A stretch of 64,000 nt of DNA, from the NCBI GenBank assembly GCA_016169945.1, contig JADLSH010000282.1, positions 2,373,001 through 2,437,000 on the forward strand, read 5' to 3'. Under the pieces are notes generated by a model. It made no database searches. It was given only the letters and a program-made list of their open reading frames with translations, and was not told where the DNA came from. Each line of letters opens with the position of its first letter. Position 1 is the stretch's first letter. Source of the stretch: Trachythela sp. YZ-2020 (lineage: Eukaryota; Cnidaria; Anthozoa; Malacalcyonacea; Clavulariidae). Shown here piece by piece: positions 55,948-64,000 of the stretch. The position numbers were made by a program, and so were the translations under genes.

Positions 55948-56241
55948 ATGCAGAGACGATTTCGCCGGACCTGTCCGCATTGCGGTCGGCCTGATTTGAA
56001 GAATATCAGTACACATCTTTTGCAAGTTCACGGCTTATCTTCCGAGGAGAGAAGACCTTATCTTAAGCAAGCCCGGGTGTCGTCATGGCAGCCCTACATC
56101 GACAAATCTCCGCATAATTATATGAACATCGACAAGTCTTCTCGTCCGTATATGAACATCGATAGGCCTACAGCAGACGAAAGGCGATCTCCTCGAATTA
56201 AACTGTCAGCAAAAAAACAAAAGCTACAACCTCCTCTTTAA
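55948..56241 (+). CDS. Element gene B: small C2H2 zinc-finger protein
   Basis: The ATG at 55948 opens a 97-aa frame with an N-terminal finger CPHCGRPDLKNISTHLLQVH (C-x2-C-x10-H-x4-H), followed by GLSSEERRPYL and a short repeat (NYMNIDKS, PYMNIDRP). It ends in a Lys-rich tail (KLSAKKQKLQPPL). The finger could bind DNA of the element ends or the nearby array. It is one of the few intact frames of this element. The ATPase frame begins at the next codons, so the two genes would be almost contiguous. Confidence 0.65.
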   Translation: MQRRFRRTCPHCGRPDLKNISTHLLQVHGLSSEERRPYLKQARVSSWQPYIDKSPHNYMNIDKSSRPYMNIDRPTADERRSPRIKLSAKKQKLQPPL

Positions 56242-56249
56242 CCACCATA

Positions 56250-57206
56250 GCACATCCGGATTTCAACATCGGCCTTAAATTCTCACTTTTGGTTGTGGGT
56301 CCGAGTCAAAGTGGAAAAACATATTTTGTCCAACCCATTTTGGAACACAATCGTATCGTGTACGAAGAGCGAAAAAGTATTCGCATTTTTGGTACTACAA
56401 CCAGTGGCAAGAATATTATGACGTCTTGAAAAAGTATCTCAGAAAAAGCATCCGGTTTGAGAGAAGTGTTCCCGAACTGTCTGAGAAATGAGCGAGATTG
56501 ATACGCGGTACAACAACATCATCATCCTGGATGATTTGATGGCTGAAGCGACAGACAGTCCTGACAGATTGTTTACCCAAGGCCGCCATCGAAACGCGAG
56601 CGTTATATTATTGCTGCAAAACATGTTTCCAAAGGGGAAATATAATACGGATATCAGTCGAAATACCCAATATCTGGCTCTATTCCGAAGTCTAAGCGAT
56701 AGGAAACAAATTTGAATTGTTGGAGAACGCATGTTTGATAAGAATAAAATCCATTTTATGAACGCTTATTACAAAGAGACGGAAAGCCGTTTGGATACTT
56801 ATTGGTGGATAACAAGCCTGACACACCAACCGATAAGCAAGTTCTTGGAGACCTATTTGGCGACTGCCATGTTTATCTCTTCACCACCCAAACTAAAGTG
56901 ACTACACCCAAACCGGTCTCTGGCGTCGAAACAAAGCCTGGGAGAAAACAAGCTAAACATCATCGGTATATTACCTGGTCGGATGCAACTATCCCCGAGT
57001 GGCTAAAATACACCGACAAAGCCGATCGCGTTCATGTCGTTCCCGAAGGATATGCTATCATAGAGATGTATAAAACATCGCGTAATAGTGTTGATCCTAG
57101 CCATCCGGGTGTCTTAATCAACGACGAAAATTATTGGCCTGTCGAAATAAGGCACCTAGCTACAGGTCGTATGAAGTGGGTGAATCTGCACGAAGACGAG
57201 CGCTAG
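56250..57206 (+). pseudogene. Element gene C: packaging-type P-loop ATPase, frameshifted
   Basis: Walker A is in LVVGPSQSGKTYFVQ (about 56285-56330). After a frameshift near 56385 comes YYNQWQEYYDVLKKYL. Another break near 56485 precedes the 56488-56715 frame with Walker B NNIIILDDLMAEA, then GRHRNASVILLLQNMFPKGK. An in-frame stop at about 56713 and a frameshift near 56800 lead to the last frame (56802-57206), with KPDTPTDKQVLGDLFGDCHV and a basic linker. This order (Walker A, DDLM Walker B, the QN-x-F-P-x-G-K sensor-like segment) resembles the A32/FtsK-HerA packaging ATPases of Maverick-type and other double-jelly-roll virus lineages. The C-terminal codons lie in the right TIR. The stretch NDENYWPVEIRHLATGRMKW has no recognised domain. 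At least three breaks make it inactive. Confidence 0.65.
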
Positions 57207-58035
57207 CCTACGCTCCGAGTCTTTGTTAAATAAACCATGGCTAACGAGCAATAAAACAAGACAATACTGTATGTTTAAGAATTATATGCATTTGTGTGAT
57301 TAATTGTTATAACGTTAATCTGTGCGTTAATATATGCATCCAGCCAAGCAAAGCGAGCAACAATAATTTACTTTTAAAAAATCAGTACGATTTCGTTGGC
57401 GTTGCCCCCTTTTTCACCCTTTAGATTCCAATATTCAAACACGTATTTATCCCACTGAAGCTCTAAAACTTTCGTCACTTCAACAAACTTATTCCATACA
57501 ATGCCTTTATTGTTAACTCACTCTATGGCTTCCAAATCATACAGCTACCATCTCTCCTCATACGATAAAATAAGACATTCACTCTGACTAAAACGATTTC
57601 GTTTACAACCACTACACCTCTCTTCGAAAAGCTCATAAATCTCGCAAGAAACAGTTTGTGCAAATATTGTCCCTAACAAATTGCACAGCTTCCGAAATTC
57701 CACAGGCGAAAATTCGTCAACATTACTCGCCCTTGAAGAACGCATATTTTGTTGGGAAAAAGCATTTTAAAATAAACGTTACCTACCCCTATTAATTTAG
57801 TTTGTATACTCGCATTCAACTAATCACGCAAAAAATATAGGCATGACGTAACGCTTTGTACGCACGCCAAGTACGAACTATTGGGCGTATACGAACCCTT
57901 GCGCGCACAGTAAGTACGAACTCTTGCACGCACACCCGTGTTGATGCCATATGGCGAGAAAATAAATGTGACGTCATACATACATTCATTCGTTTGAATA
58001 CTAATCACTTCCGTACCTGGATGGGGGGGGGGTAA
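57175..58035 (-). repeat. Right TIR of the ATPase element
   Basis: It is the uninterrupted partner of the left TIR, about 860 bases, and begins inside the last codons of gene C (GAAGTGGGTGAATCTGCACG). It ends in a poly-G run (58022-58032) followed by GTAACC. It preserves the empty sites of both MITEs in the left TIR. Confidence 0.85.
57420..57745 (-). pseudogene. TIR-encoded small Cys protein, right copy
   Basis: The start at 57745 (minus) reads SSRASNVDEFSPVEFRKLCN and keeps the frame through ERCSGCK and SQSECLILSYEERW, where a stop occurs at 57545-57547. The homologous left copy has Gln at that position. Beyond the stop the frame continues with WNKFVEVTKVLELQWDK. Comparing both copies shows the ancestral protein was about 110 aa, but neither copy is intact. 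Confidence 0.55.
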
Positions 58036-58411
58036 CCTACTCATATACTTTCTCATCAACTTACATTTTAAGTTGCTTTCTTTGAGTAAATTTAAAGCCA
58101 ATATATTGAAACACTTAAAATTTACCTTTAATCCTTGTGCAGGATTTAAGATTTTAATGCCATCATCTAATTAGTATACCTAGCTGCAATCATACAGAAA
58201 ATTGTAGATATTTTCATCAAATTCTTAATTGTCAAATGGCTGCAGGACTTGTTACAGTTTCAAACACTTTTTTTCAATATTTAAAGTAATTTTATTCTGA
58301 ACTAGGCTCATTTCATTGAGGCAAAAGTTCATTTAGGGGTACGTAAATTAAATAACTTGAAATCTACTCATCTACTAAACCCAGTATCCTTGATTTTAAA
58401 TGGTCGAGATA
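58036..58411. other. Non-coding stretch
   Basis: Nothing recognised between the element end and the SRCR exon stop. Confidence 0.4.
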
Positions 58412-58737
58412 TTAGTAACATTCAACACTTGCATCTTTGGAATGATCACAGTCATGATCATTCCATCCACGGTGACGGCAATCCCAAATGAATGATTCAT
58501 TACCAGAACAGGCAACATCATCAAGCAATATAGGACCACTTCCTTTGCCATAGTAAGCTTTATGTCTTGTCATATTCGCTCCAGTGAAACCCAACTGACG
58601 GCATGTGACATTGCCATCAGTAATATCCCAGCCATCATTACAGACAGTGCCCCAGCCAAATTTTGGGTGATAGATTTCCACTCTTCCGCTCATATTGTTA
58701 CTTGAACCATTCAATGAGATTTTTAGTTCAGAGGTTC
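58412..58737 (-). CDS. SRCR-domain terminal exon
   Basis: The exon reads from an acceptor (CTATTTATAG, minus strand) with ELKISLNGSSNNMSGRVEIY, GWGTVCNDGWDITDGNVTCR, QLGFTGA, GSGPILLDDVACSGNESFIW and DCRHRGWNDHDC, ending VECY and a stop. Six cysteines in standard spacing (the group A-like set) make a complete scavenger receptor Cys-rich domain, an extracellular ligand-binding fold. The ORF upstream of the acceptor (MEFFLTCVWFLFIG) would look like a signal peptide if unspliced, so a one-exon secreted protein is an alternative. SRCR proteins are abundant in invertebrates. No neighbouring SRCR exon is visible. Confidence 0.85.
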
Positions 58738-60043
58738 CTATAAATAGAAACCATACACACGTAAGAAAAAATTCCATTTCATCATCGGAGCCGTAATTTT
58801 GGAAGATCATTTTGGCTTTTCACTTTGGGGAAGTTCCTGATCTTGTGGCAAAATATGGAATTAGATAAATGAAATACGGCATATTTTGTATTAAATGTGA
58901 TTTTTTCTAGCAAATTCGATAAACTGACTTCGTTCACAGACGTGGATCTGGTTTGTGCACAACTCAAATGTGCATTAGAGGGGCAATTATAAGGGGTGTT
59001 GCAAGGAATATTATAGGGCTTGTTCCCTGAATAAACTAATCAGGACGGTTGTTTTAGAAACAATACTAAATACCCGGTGTCTCAAACGATAGTTAACCCG
59101 TTTGATTTAATTTTAGAGGAAACTAGAATAGCTATTCTAACCATGCAAGAAGATTTACTAATTGTTTTATTAAAGGCTTATTTAAATTTTCATATTTAAC
59201 AACTGAACTATAATGCAAATGTTTGAGTTTGGAGTACGTTTTAAAGATTAGTTGAAAAGGGACAAAACGGCTTATTAAACACATTTGAAAACAGTTTTTT
59301 ATACAGTTAATATTGTACAACATTTTTTTGATGTAACATTTCCTTGATGCATGTCGTTTGCAAGCAAGAAAATGTGCATGTTGATCAATAAGTACTGATA
59401 TTTGAAACAATTATGCTGTACATGCATTTATTTGACAACACTAGAACAAATGAATAATTAAACCAAATGTCTATAGGCCGTCAATGCTAATTTTCTCATT
59501 CAAAAAAGTTTTTTTTGCATCATGCATATTCAAGTTAAACACCAATCAATATTGCATAAAAATCATATTATAGTATTTCAAATTTAGGGCAGCCTTTTGT
59601 AAATATAGTAATACCCATTTGAATGTAATAGCTGCTCTAGTTTTAACGTCAAAAATTAAATTCAAACAGACATGCTTAAATTTTTGGAGCACACCTGGAA
59701 GAAGAGCTTCTGATTGTCACTGCGCTCTGACAAAGGTATCTTCGAAAGATTTCAGGGTTATTATGGGCGAATCTCCCTTTAATATATCCTTAATAATTAA
59801 TCATTTTCCTATATGACTGCTTTATATGATTGAGGATACAATCCATTGACTGTTTAACTATAAACTTTGCCATATATTCCCATAAACACAAGATACAACT
59901 AAACGTAGAGCATATTTATTGCTATTGTTAAATGTGATATCAGATCTGAAACAATTTTCCGTTGTCAGCCGTTATGTTATCGTTAACATAACTAAATTTA
60001 TCACCAAATAACGATAAATTTTTCTTTTTTCTCATATTATATA
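58738..60043. other. Non-coding stretch
   Basis: No gene recognised. If the SRCR gene is spliced, this would be its intron side on the minus strand. Small frames at 59132-59410 and 59619-59816 have no motif. Confidence 0.4.
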
Positions 60044-60518
60044 TAAGACAGCTAAGCGGCTATACTTCTTAAAAATCCTGAAAGGATATAATGCTCCACG
60101 AGACGATTTGAAAACATTTTGTACTTCGACAATCAGATCAGTCGTAGAATATGGAGCCCAAATTTGGCATCGGAGTTTGACAGAGGAACAATCTAGAGAT
60201 ATAGAGAGAATTCAAAAGCGTGCCATGAGAGTAATATGTCCTGGAAAGACTTATGTACAGGCATTAAATGAATGTGGAATTAAAACCTTAGAAAGTCGAA
60301 GGGAGACTATGTGTATTAAATTGATAAAGGACATGAACGAACCTTCGCATAAGCTTAATGGCTTGCTACCGCCTACTGTTGGGCAAGTACGGGAGAGAAA
60401 CACGAGACTTAATGGAAATAAAATTTACAATTTTAAATGTAGAACAGAACGTTTTAGAAATAGTCCTCTAGTATATGCGATTCGTAAATATAACCTTGCA
60501 GTAGACGATTTAAAATAA
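60044..60518 (+). pseudogene. CR1-like LINE RT C-terminus, 5'-truncated
   Basis: The frame begins abruptly with AKRLYFLKILKGYNAPRDDL and continues with TSTIRSVVEYGAQIWH, DIERIQKRAMRVICPGKTYV and RTERFRNSPLVYAIRKYN before the stop. This is the C-terminal domain after the RT in the VDDST lineage. A 3' UTR and an AAT microsatellite (60709-60751) follow. The open C-terminus suggests a recent, severely truncated insertion. Confidence 0.85.
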
Positions 60519-60708
60519 CTTTCACGAATAATTTCTTAAATACTATTAATATATATTTTATATATACTGTATATATCTGTAATTTACCTTTTAACGTTGT
60601 AATATAGATTAGAATACAAATAATTATAATTGTTAATTCATATATCTTATCTATGTAATTGTGAATCACATTGTAATTTAGCTGTCAAAGCTACTTAATG
60701 TGCATTAT

Positions 60709-60751
<43 letters not shown>
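60709..60751 (+). repeat. (AAT)n microsatellite, LINE tail
   Basis: About 14 AAT units terminate the truncated CR1-like fragment. Different members of this LINE group here end in TATC, ATT-type or AAT repeats. Confidence 0.85.
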
Positions 60752-60752
<1 letters not shown>

Positions 60753-61129
60753 GTAATAGTAATCTATACCAAACAAATGTTCGATCTTAATCCACCCAAT
60801 GTAATTTAACACAGCATCTGGTAAAGACTATATTAAACGATTGTAACCGTCCGCTTACAGAAAGTTACTTTGTTGGGGTCACGTTTCGGTGTCCGCGTTC
60901 GCGTATGGGAGATCTCCGGTTAAGAGAGGTTGCAAATGTAGAAAGATAATAATTATGCGTTTGGTTGCGACCCAAGAATGGTGTCCATTTAAGGAGTGAA
61001 GGTCCTAGCATGTGAACAATATAGTCAGTATTACAGTAGTATAGAGAGAACAAGAACGAAGGCTGTATGTAGAAAATGTAAATATATTAATATTAAAACG
61101 AGAGAATATTATATTGGCTACGAAGATAG
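60752..61129. other. Non-coding stretch, possible LTR side of gypsy
   Basis: No clear LTR ends (TG...CA) are recognised, but the stretch lies just before a gypsy gag remnant and might contain its leader. Confidence 0.3.
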
Positions 61130-62110
61130 TAGAACAGGTAGCCGAACAAGGTAGACAACAAGGAAATATTAGCGTTTACACGCCGTTTGTATCGATAAAA
61201 CCTTTGCCTATTGTGTAGTAGGTGCGAATTTAGGCGAAAAATTATGTATTTGGATCGAAGACTTCGAAATGTTCATATATAGCGAGTGGAATTAGGGATG
61301 CCAAAAGGAAACGTGTACTACTTCTGTGTGAAGAGGAACAACGCTTTGGCGAATTTTTTTGCCAATTACTGGACACAGGAACGAAAACGATAATTATATA
61401 TTCAAAGCAAAGCTTAAGCCAAAGAATAATCGCCGCTATGCAGTCTATCAATTCCTTCAAGCAAAGCAATAAGCTCATGATACAATCGATCAAATCCACA
61501 CGAGACTACGATTGCTAGCCCAAATATTTTCTTTTCACAGTATAGATTTTGAGATCGGGCAATAAATTATAACTGCAGGAATGTCGTCACGAATTCGTAA
61601 GCGAGGGTTGAGAGTTCCAACTTATAATTTAAAAGCGATATAAGGGAGCTTTAGCAGTGACTACGAGTACGACTGCAAGTACAAGATTCGTCATTTTCGC
61701 GTGTTGTTTGCATACGCCATCTCGCAAAAGTCGCTGTCGTCGGGCTTTTGAGTACGAGATTTACCAAAAATCTCGCACTCAAAAGCCCGACGACTACAAC
61801 TTTGCGAGATGGCGTATGCAATAACTCGGCGTTTGGCGCAAAAATGAAGAATCTCGTACTCGTAGTCGTACTCGTAGTCATTACTTTAGCTCCCTATTAC
61901 TTGATGGGCGACGAGACGAGCAATGTGAATTTAAAGCCGTGACTTTGAGTCGAACGAACATAGTACAGACGGATTTCAGAAAGTTAATGCAAAGCGTACA
62001 AATACGTGTCGCAATTGCGGACTGACATATCCACGTGAAGGACAGTGTCCGGCGAAAGGAAAACAATATGGGAAATGCGGTAAGTCCAATCATTTTTCTA
62101 TTGAATTTGT
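61130..62110 (+). pseudogene. Gypsy-type retrotransposon gag, degraded
   Basis: Successive frames read WIEDFEMFIYSEW (61230 region), then after a shift ASGIRDAKRKRVLLLCEEEQ and LLDTGTK, then SSRIRKRGLRVPTYNLKAI (61580-61640). After a foldback insertion LLDGRRDEQCEFKA continues, and then a zinc-binding tail NTCRNCGLTYP, GKCGKSNHF (61995-62100). This is the order of gag in many Ty3/gypsy elements (capsid region, DTGT, SSRLRR-type segment, knuckle). Pol is absent; the sequence switches to a minus-strand LINE fragment near 62110. Confidence 0.65.
61641..61896. mobile_element. Foldback MITE inside gypsy gag
   Basis: A nearly perfect hairpin has arms 61643-61762 and 61768-61895 around a 5-base loop (ACCAA). 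The ends are AGGGAGCTTTAG and (reverse complement) AGGGAGCTAAAG. Removing one copy with a TA target restores the reading of gag from LKAI to LLDG without frame loss, which confirms an insertion. The long symmetrical arms could form a hairpin RNA. Confidence 0.85.
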
Positions 62111-62360
62111 CGAGGACAGTCGAATCCGAACTCATTAATGGCAACGAGATTCGCAAAGCACGCCGCTGAATCTTTTCAATGTCTTCGATCAAATACTCTT
62201 GGATGTTAAAATGCCAGACTTGGAAGACGTATTCGAGAACAGGTCTTATAATAGTAGTGCACACAGTGATTAACGTGTTCGTATCAGCGTTTGATCGTTT
62301 CAGCACTCTCAGCATGTAGATGAATTTTCCTGCGGAAGTAGCGCAATAATAAGGATGCAA
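62111..62360 (-). pseudogene. CR1-like LINE RT C-terminal fragment
   Basis: The minus-strand frame reads SAGKFIYMLRVLKR, TIIRPVLEYVFQVWH, YLIEDIEKIQRRALRISLP, matching the post-RT domain of the VDDST lineage. Both ends are truncated. A small palindrome (GCAAATT...AATTTGC, 62357-62379) lies at its edge. Confidence 0.75.
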
Positions 62361-62487
62361 ATTAGTATACGAATTTGCATAGCACTATAAATATGAGTGA
62401 AAATACTGTAGCGCCATCACGTGTAGCACAGACAGCCTTCTTAGTTTTACAAAAATTTGTTGAGTTTTTGTTTTCACGTTTTCTGGG

Positions 62488-62670
62488 TCTGGGACCGCCG
62501 GATGGCGCAGGAGTGTTTTGATCTCCTTGGTAACGTCGCCGGATGGCGAATGACGTTGAAAGTGTTCAGAAATTAGCCGGATGGCAAATGAACTTGAAAC
62601 TATTCGGAAGACGGCCGGATATGGCATTGGAAGGTGAAACTGTTATTATGATAGCCGGATGGCAAATGTA
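62488..62670 (+). repeat. Dispersed GCCGGATGGC array
   Basis: GCCGGATGGC(A/G)(C/A)A or GCCGGATATGGC occurs five times at intervals of about 45-60 bases (near 62498, 62539, 62577, 62612, 62654). Flanking words such as TTGAAA and GTGTTCAG/TATTCGG also recur. It lies 170 bases before a tyrosine recombinase fragment, so it might be part of an element's regulatory or internal repeat region. Confidence 0.7.
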
Positions 62671-62841
62671 ACAGGAATACCTTTGGGATTATTTCCCAAT
62701 GGCTAGTTTATAAGCTTTTGCGGCCCTAGTACTTGTGCATATATGGTTACGTTAAGTGACTTTGTTACCTCTTATTTTCTTTTTTCAGGGGTTAGCTAAC
62801 GCAACCACATGGGGAGATTTTCCCGTCGAGGATAGAAAATA

Positions 62842-63249
62842 GTGTATATAGCAAAAACTAACGGGCCAGCGTGCCCACATGCTTTGCTTTTGCGTTTCTA
62901 TTCTCTCACAGGTATTCAGCCACGTTCAAACGAGTCCATTTTTCGTTCGCTGTCATCACTGAAGAAAAGTACATTAAATAAAGCAGACAATAAACCTTTA
63001 AGTTATTCTCGATGTCGTGAAATTGTTAAAGAAACTCTGGCCGCCGTTGGCGAGGATCCAGCTCAGTTTGGTACACATAGTCTGCGATCTGGAGGTGCAA
63101 CTGCAATTGCAGAATCCATGAAAGGAATACCAGGAGGCGATAGGCTGCTTAGATTGCAAGGGCGATGGAAGTCGGACACTTCTAGGGATATGTACATTAA
63201 AGACTCCATGACTAACAGATTGTCAGTTACAAAGTCACTTCAGTTGTAA
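62842..63249 (+). pseudogene. DIRS-type tyrosine recombinase, C-terminal half
   Basis: The 135-aa frame contains GTHSLRSGGATAIAESMKG, the HxxR box, then RLQGRWKSDTSRDMYI with the RW position and the nucleophile Tyr. These are the second half of the tyrosine recombinase catalytic set. The first catalytic Arg and the N-terminal core-binding domain are missing. The frame is interrupted just upstream of VYIAKTNGPA. Such recombinases integrate DIRS retroelements or Cryptons; DIRS is more likely given the other fragments here. It could instead be domesticated, but nothing supports that. Confidence 0.7.
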
Positions 63250-63338
63250 AAGCAAATGAAATGTAAAATAAATAAATATTGATAGCGATTAATCATTGTG
63301 ATAAAAGGAATATGAATAAATGTATTATAGGCAAGTGC

Positions 63339-64000
63339 TCACACGTCGCCTACCATGTATACGTTGTGTGTGTAATTAATATAGCGAATGTAGAAGGAAA
63401 ATGTTTTTCCTTCGGGCGAACGCAGTGAGTAAAGAAGGAAAAGTCTTTTTCCTGCTTTTTTGACAACATTGTTTACGTGTTCGTTCCAATTCATATTATC
63501 CTGAACAATTAGTCCCAGAACCCGAGCTGATGATACACGTTCTACAGCAACGCCATTTATAATTAAAGGTGGGAAGTCCTGTTTATCTTTTGCAAAGTCT
63601 ATTATCAATTCTTTGCATTTACTGATGTTAAGTTTCATATTATTAACGATGGTCCAATTATAGATAATATCCACAAGCTCTCGGAGGATGCTATTGATAT
63701 CCGGTATAATACTTTCAGTGATAGTACTATCGTCGACGTATTTCCATCGGTTATTCCAGTCTGTGAGAAGGTCGTTTATCATAACGAGAAAAAGTACTGG
63801 TCCCAGAACTGTTCCTTGTGGCACACCTCTGTTTAAAGTTTGCCAATTTGATACACAGTTAGCTATCTTGACGCGTTGTTTGCGTTCAAAAAGGAAACTT
63901 CTAATCCAATTTGTAATTGTCGATGGTACCTTCATTTCATATAACTTGTACAGCAGGATGTTGTGGTCTATAAGATCGAAAGCTTTCGAAAAATCGAGCA
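63339..64000 (-). pseudogene. CR1-like LINE RT, runs off the window
   Basis: The minus-strand frame continues past 64000: from the edge it reads LDFSKAFDLIDHNIL (motif A), then QRVKI, RGVPQGTVLGPVLF, WKYVDDSTITES (intact catalytic box), MKLNISKCKELIIDF and VLGLIVQDNMNWNEHV. The C-terminal domain ends abruptly near 63420 after KKAGKRLFLL. The RT core itself shows no stop in the window. A CTTCGGGCGAACGCAG stretch marks the truncation point. Confidence 0.85.

Larger units (their letters stand above)
53045..58035. mobile_element. Compact virus-like element with 0.86-kb TIRs and packaging-type ATPase
   Basis: The left TIR (53045-about 54837, including two later MITE insertions) is matched in reverse complement by the right TIR (about 57175-58035). 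Both start at a poly-C run (GGTAACCCC or GGTTACCCC) followed by CATCCAGGTACGGAAGTG. Without the MITEs the element is about 4.1 kb. Between the TIRs lie a minus-strand gene (55037-55551), a 12-bp repeat array, a C2H2 gene (55948-56241) and a P-loop ATPase with packaging-type features (56250-57206). A small gene sits in each TIR. Packaging ATPases of this kind occur in Maverick/Polinton, adintovirus and related DNA elements, but those are much larger and encode a DNA polymerase, integrase and capsid, none of which is seen here. It could be a reduced non-autonomous relative or an undescribed element class. Target duplication not resolved. Confidence 0.75.

Overview
The window is AT-rich animal genomic DNA with almost no uninterrupted single-copy gene. 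It is packed with retrotransposon remains, small non-autonomous DNA transposons and microsatellite tails. The mix (CR1/L2-like LINEs, an L2-like LINE with an SGNH esterase ORF1, a GIY-YIG Penelope-like element, DIRS-like gag and tyrosine-recombinase pieces, many hAT and TTAA-target MITEs) fits a marine invertebrate, most likely a cnidarian. That assignment is inference; no diagnostic host gene fixes the species. Identifiable host sequence is limited to one isolated ribosomal protein S10 (eS10) exon at 29236-29337, a terminal SRCR-domain exon at 58412-58737 (minus strand), and a few weak exon candidates.

Layout. 1-3.7 kb: a 5'-truncated LINE with an open reverse transcriptase (RT) frame and a long TAAA tail. 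3.8-19.8 kb: a minus-strand Penelope-like element (PLE) meets a 5'-truncated plus-strand copy head to head. The plus copy is split twice, by an L2-like LINE (7035-15891) and by a CR1-like LINE (16227-19188). The L2-like LINE is itself split by DIRS-like material carrying a 76-bp hairpin-rich tandem array, a zinc-knuckle gag and a pol N-terminus. 20-25 kb: mostly non-coding, with a hAT MITE bounded by a perfect 8-bp duplication and one Cys-rich exon candidate. 25.2-28.8 kb: an L2-like LINE with an uninterrupted 959-974 aa endonuclease-RT ORF. 29-43 kb: the eS10 exon, several MITEs, a TTAA-flanked 1.2-kb element, a HIRAN-like fragment and a dead minus-strand RT. 43.5-48.1 kb: a LINE whose ORF1 carries CCCH zinc fingers, then another degraded LINE. 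48.5-51.5 kb: nested TTAA-target elements with a hAT MITE inside.

The most interesting region is 53.0-58.0 kb: a compact virus-like mobile element with terminal inverted repeats (TIRs) of about 0.86 kb. It holds a degraded packaging-type P-loop ATPase, a small C2H2 zinc-finger gene, a divergent acidic-tailed gene, a 12-bp repeat array between the divergent genes, and a small Cys-containing gene inside each TIR. Two MITEs with clean target duplications have inserted into its left TIR. 58-64 kb: the SRCR exon, truncated LINE pieces, a gypsy gag split by a long foldback element, a repeat array before a DIRS-type tyrosine recombinase C-terminus, and a LINE RT that runs off the window.

Most coding regions are pseudogenes with frameshifts or stops. 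The main value of the window is its nested insertion record and the compact ATPase element.
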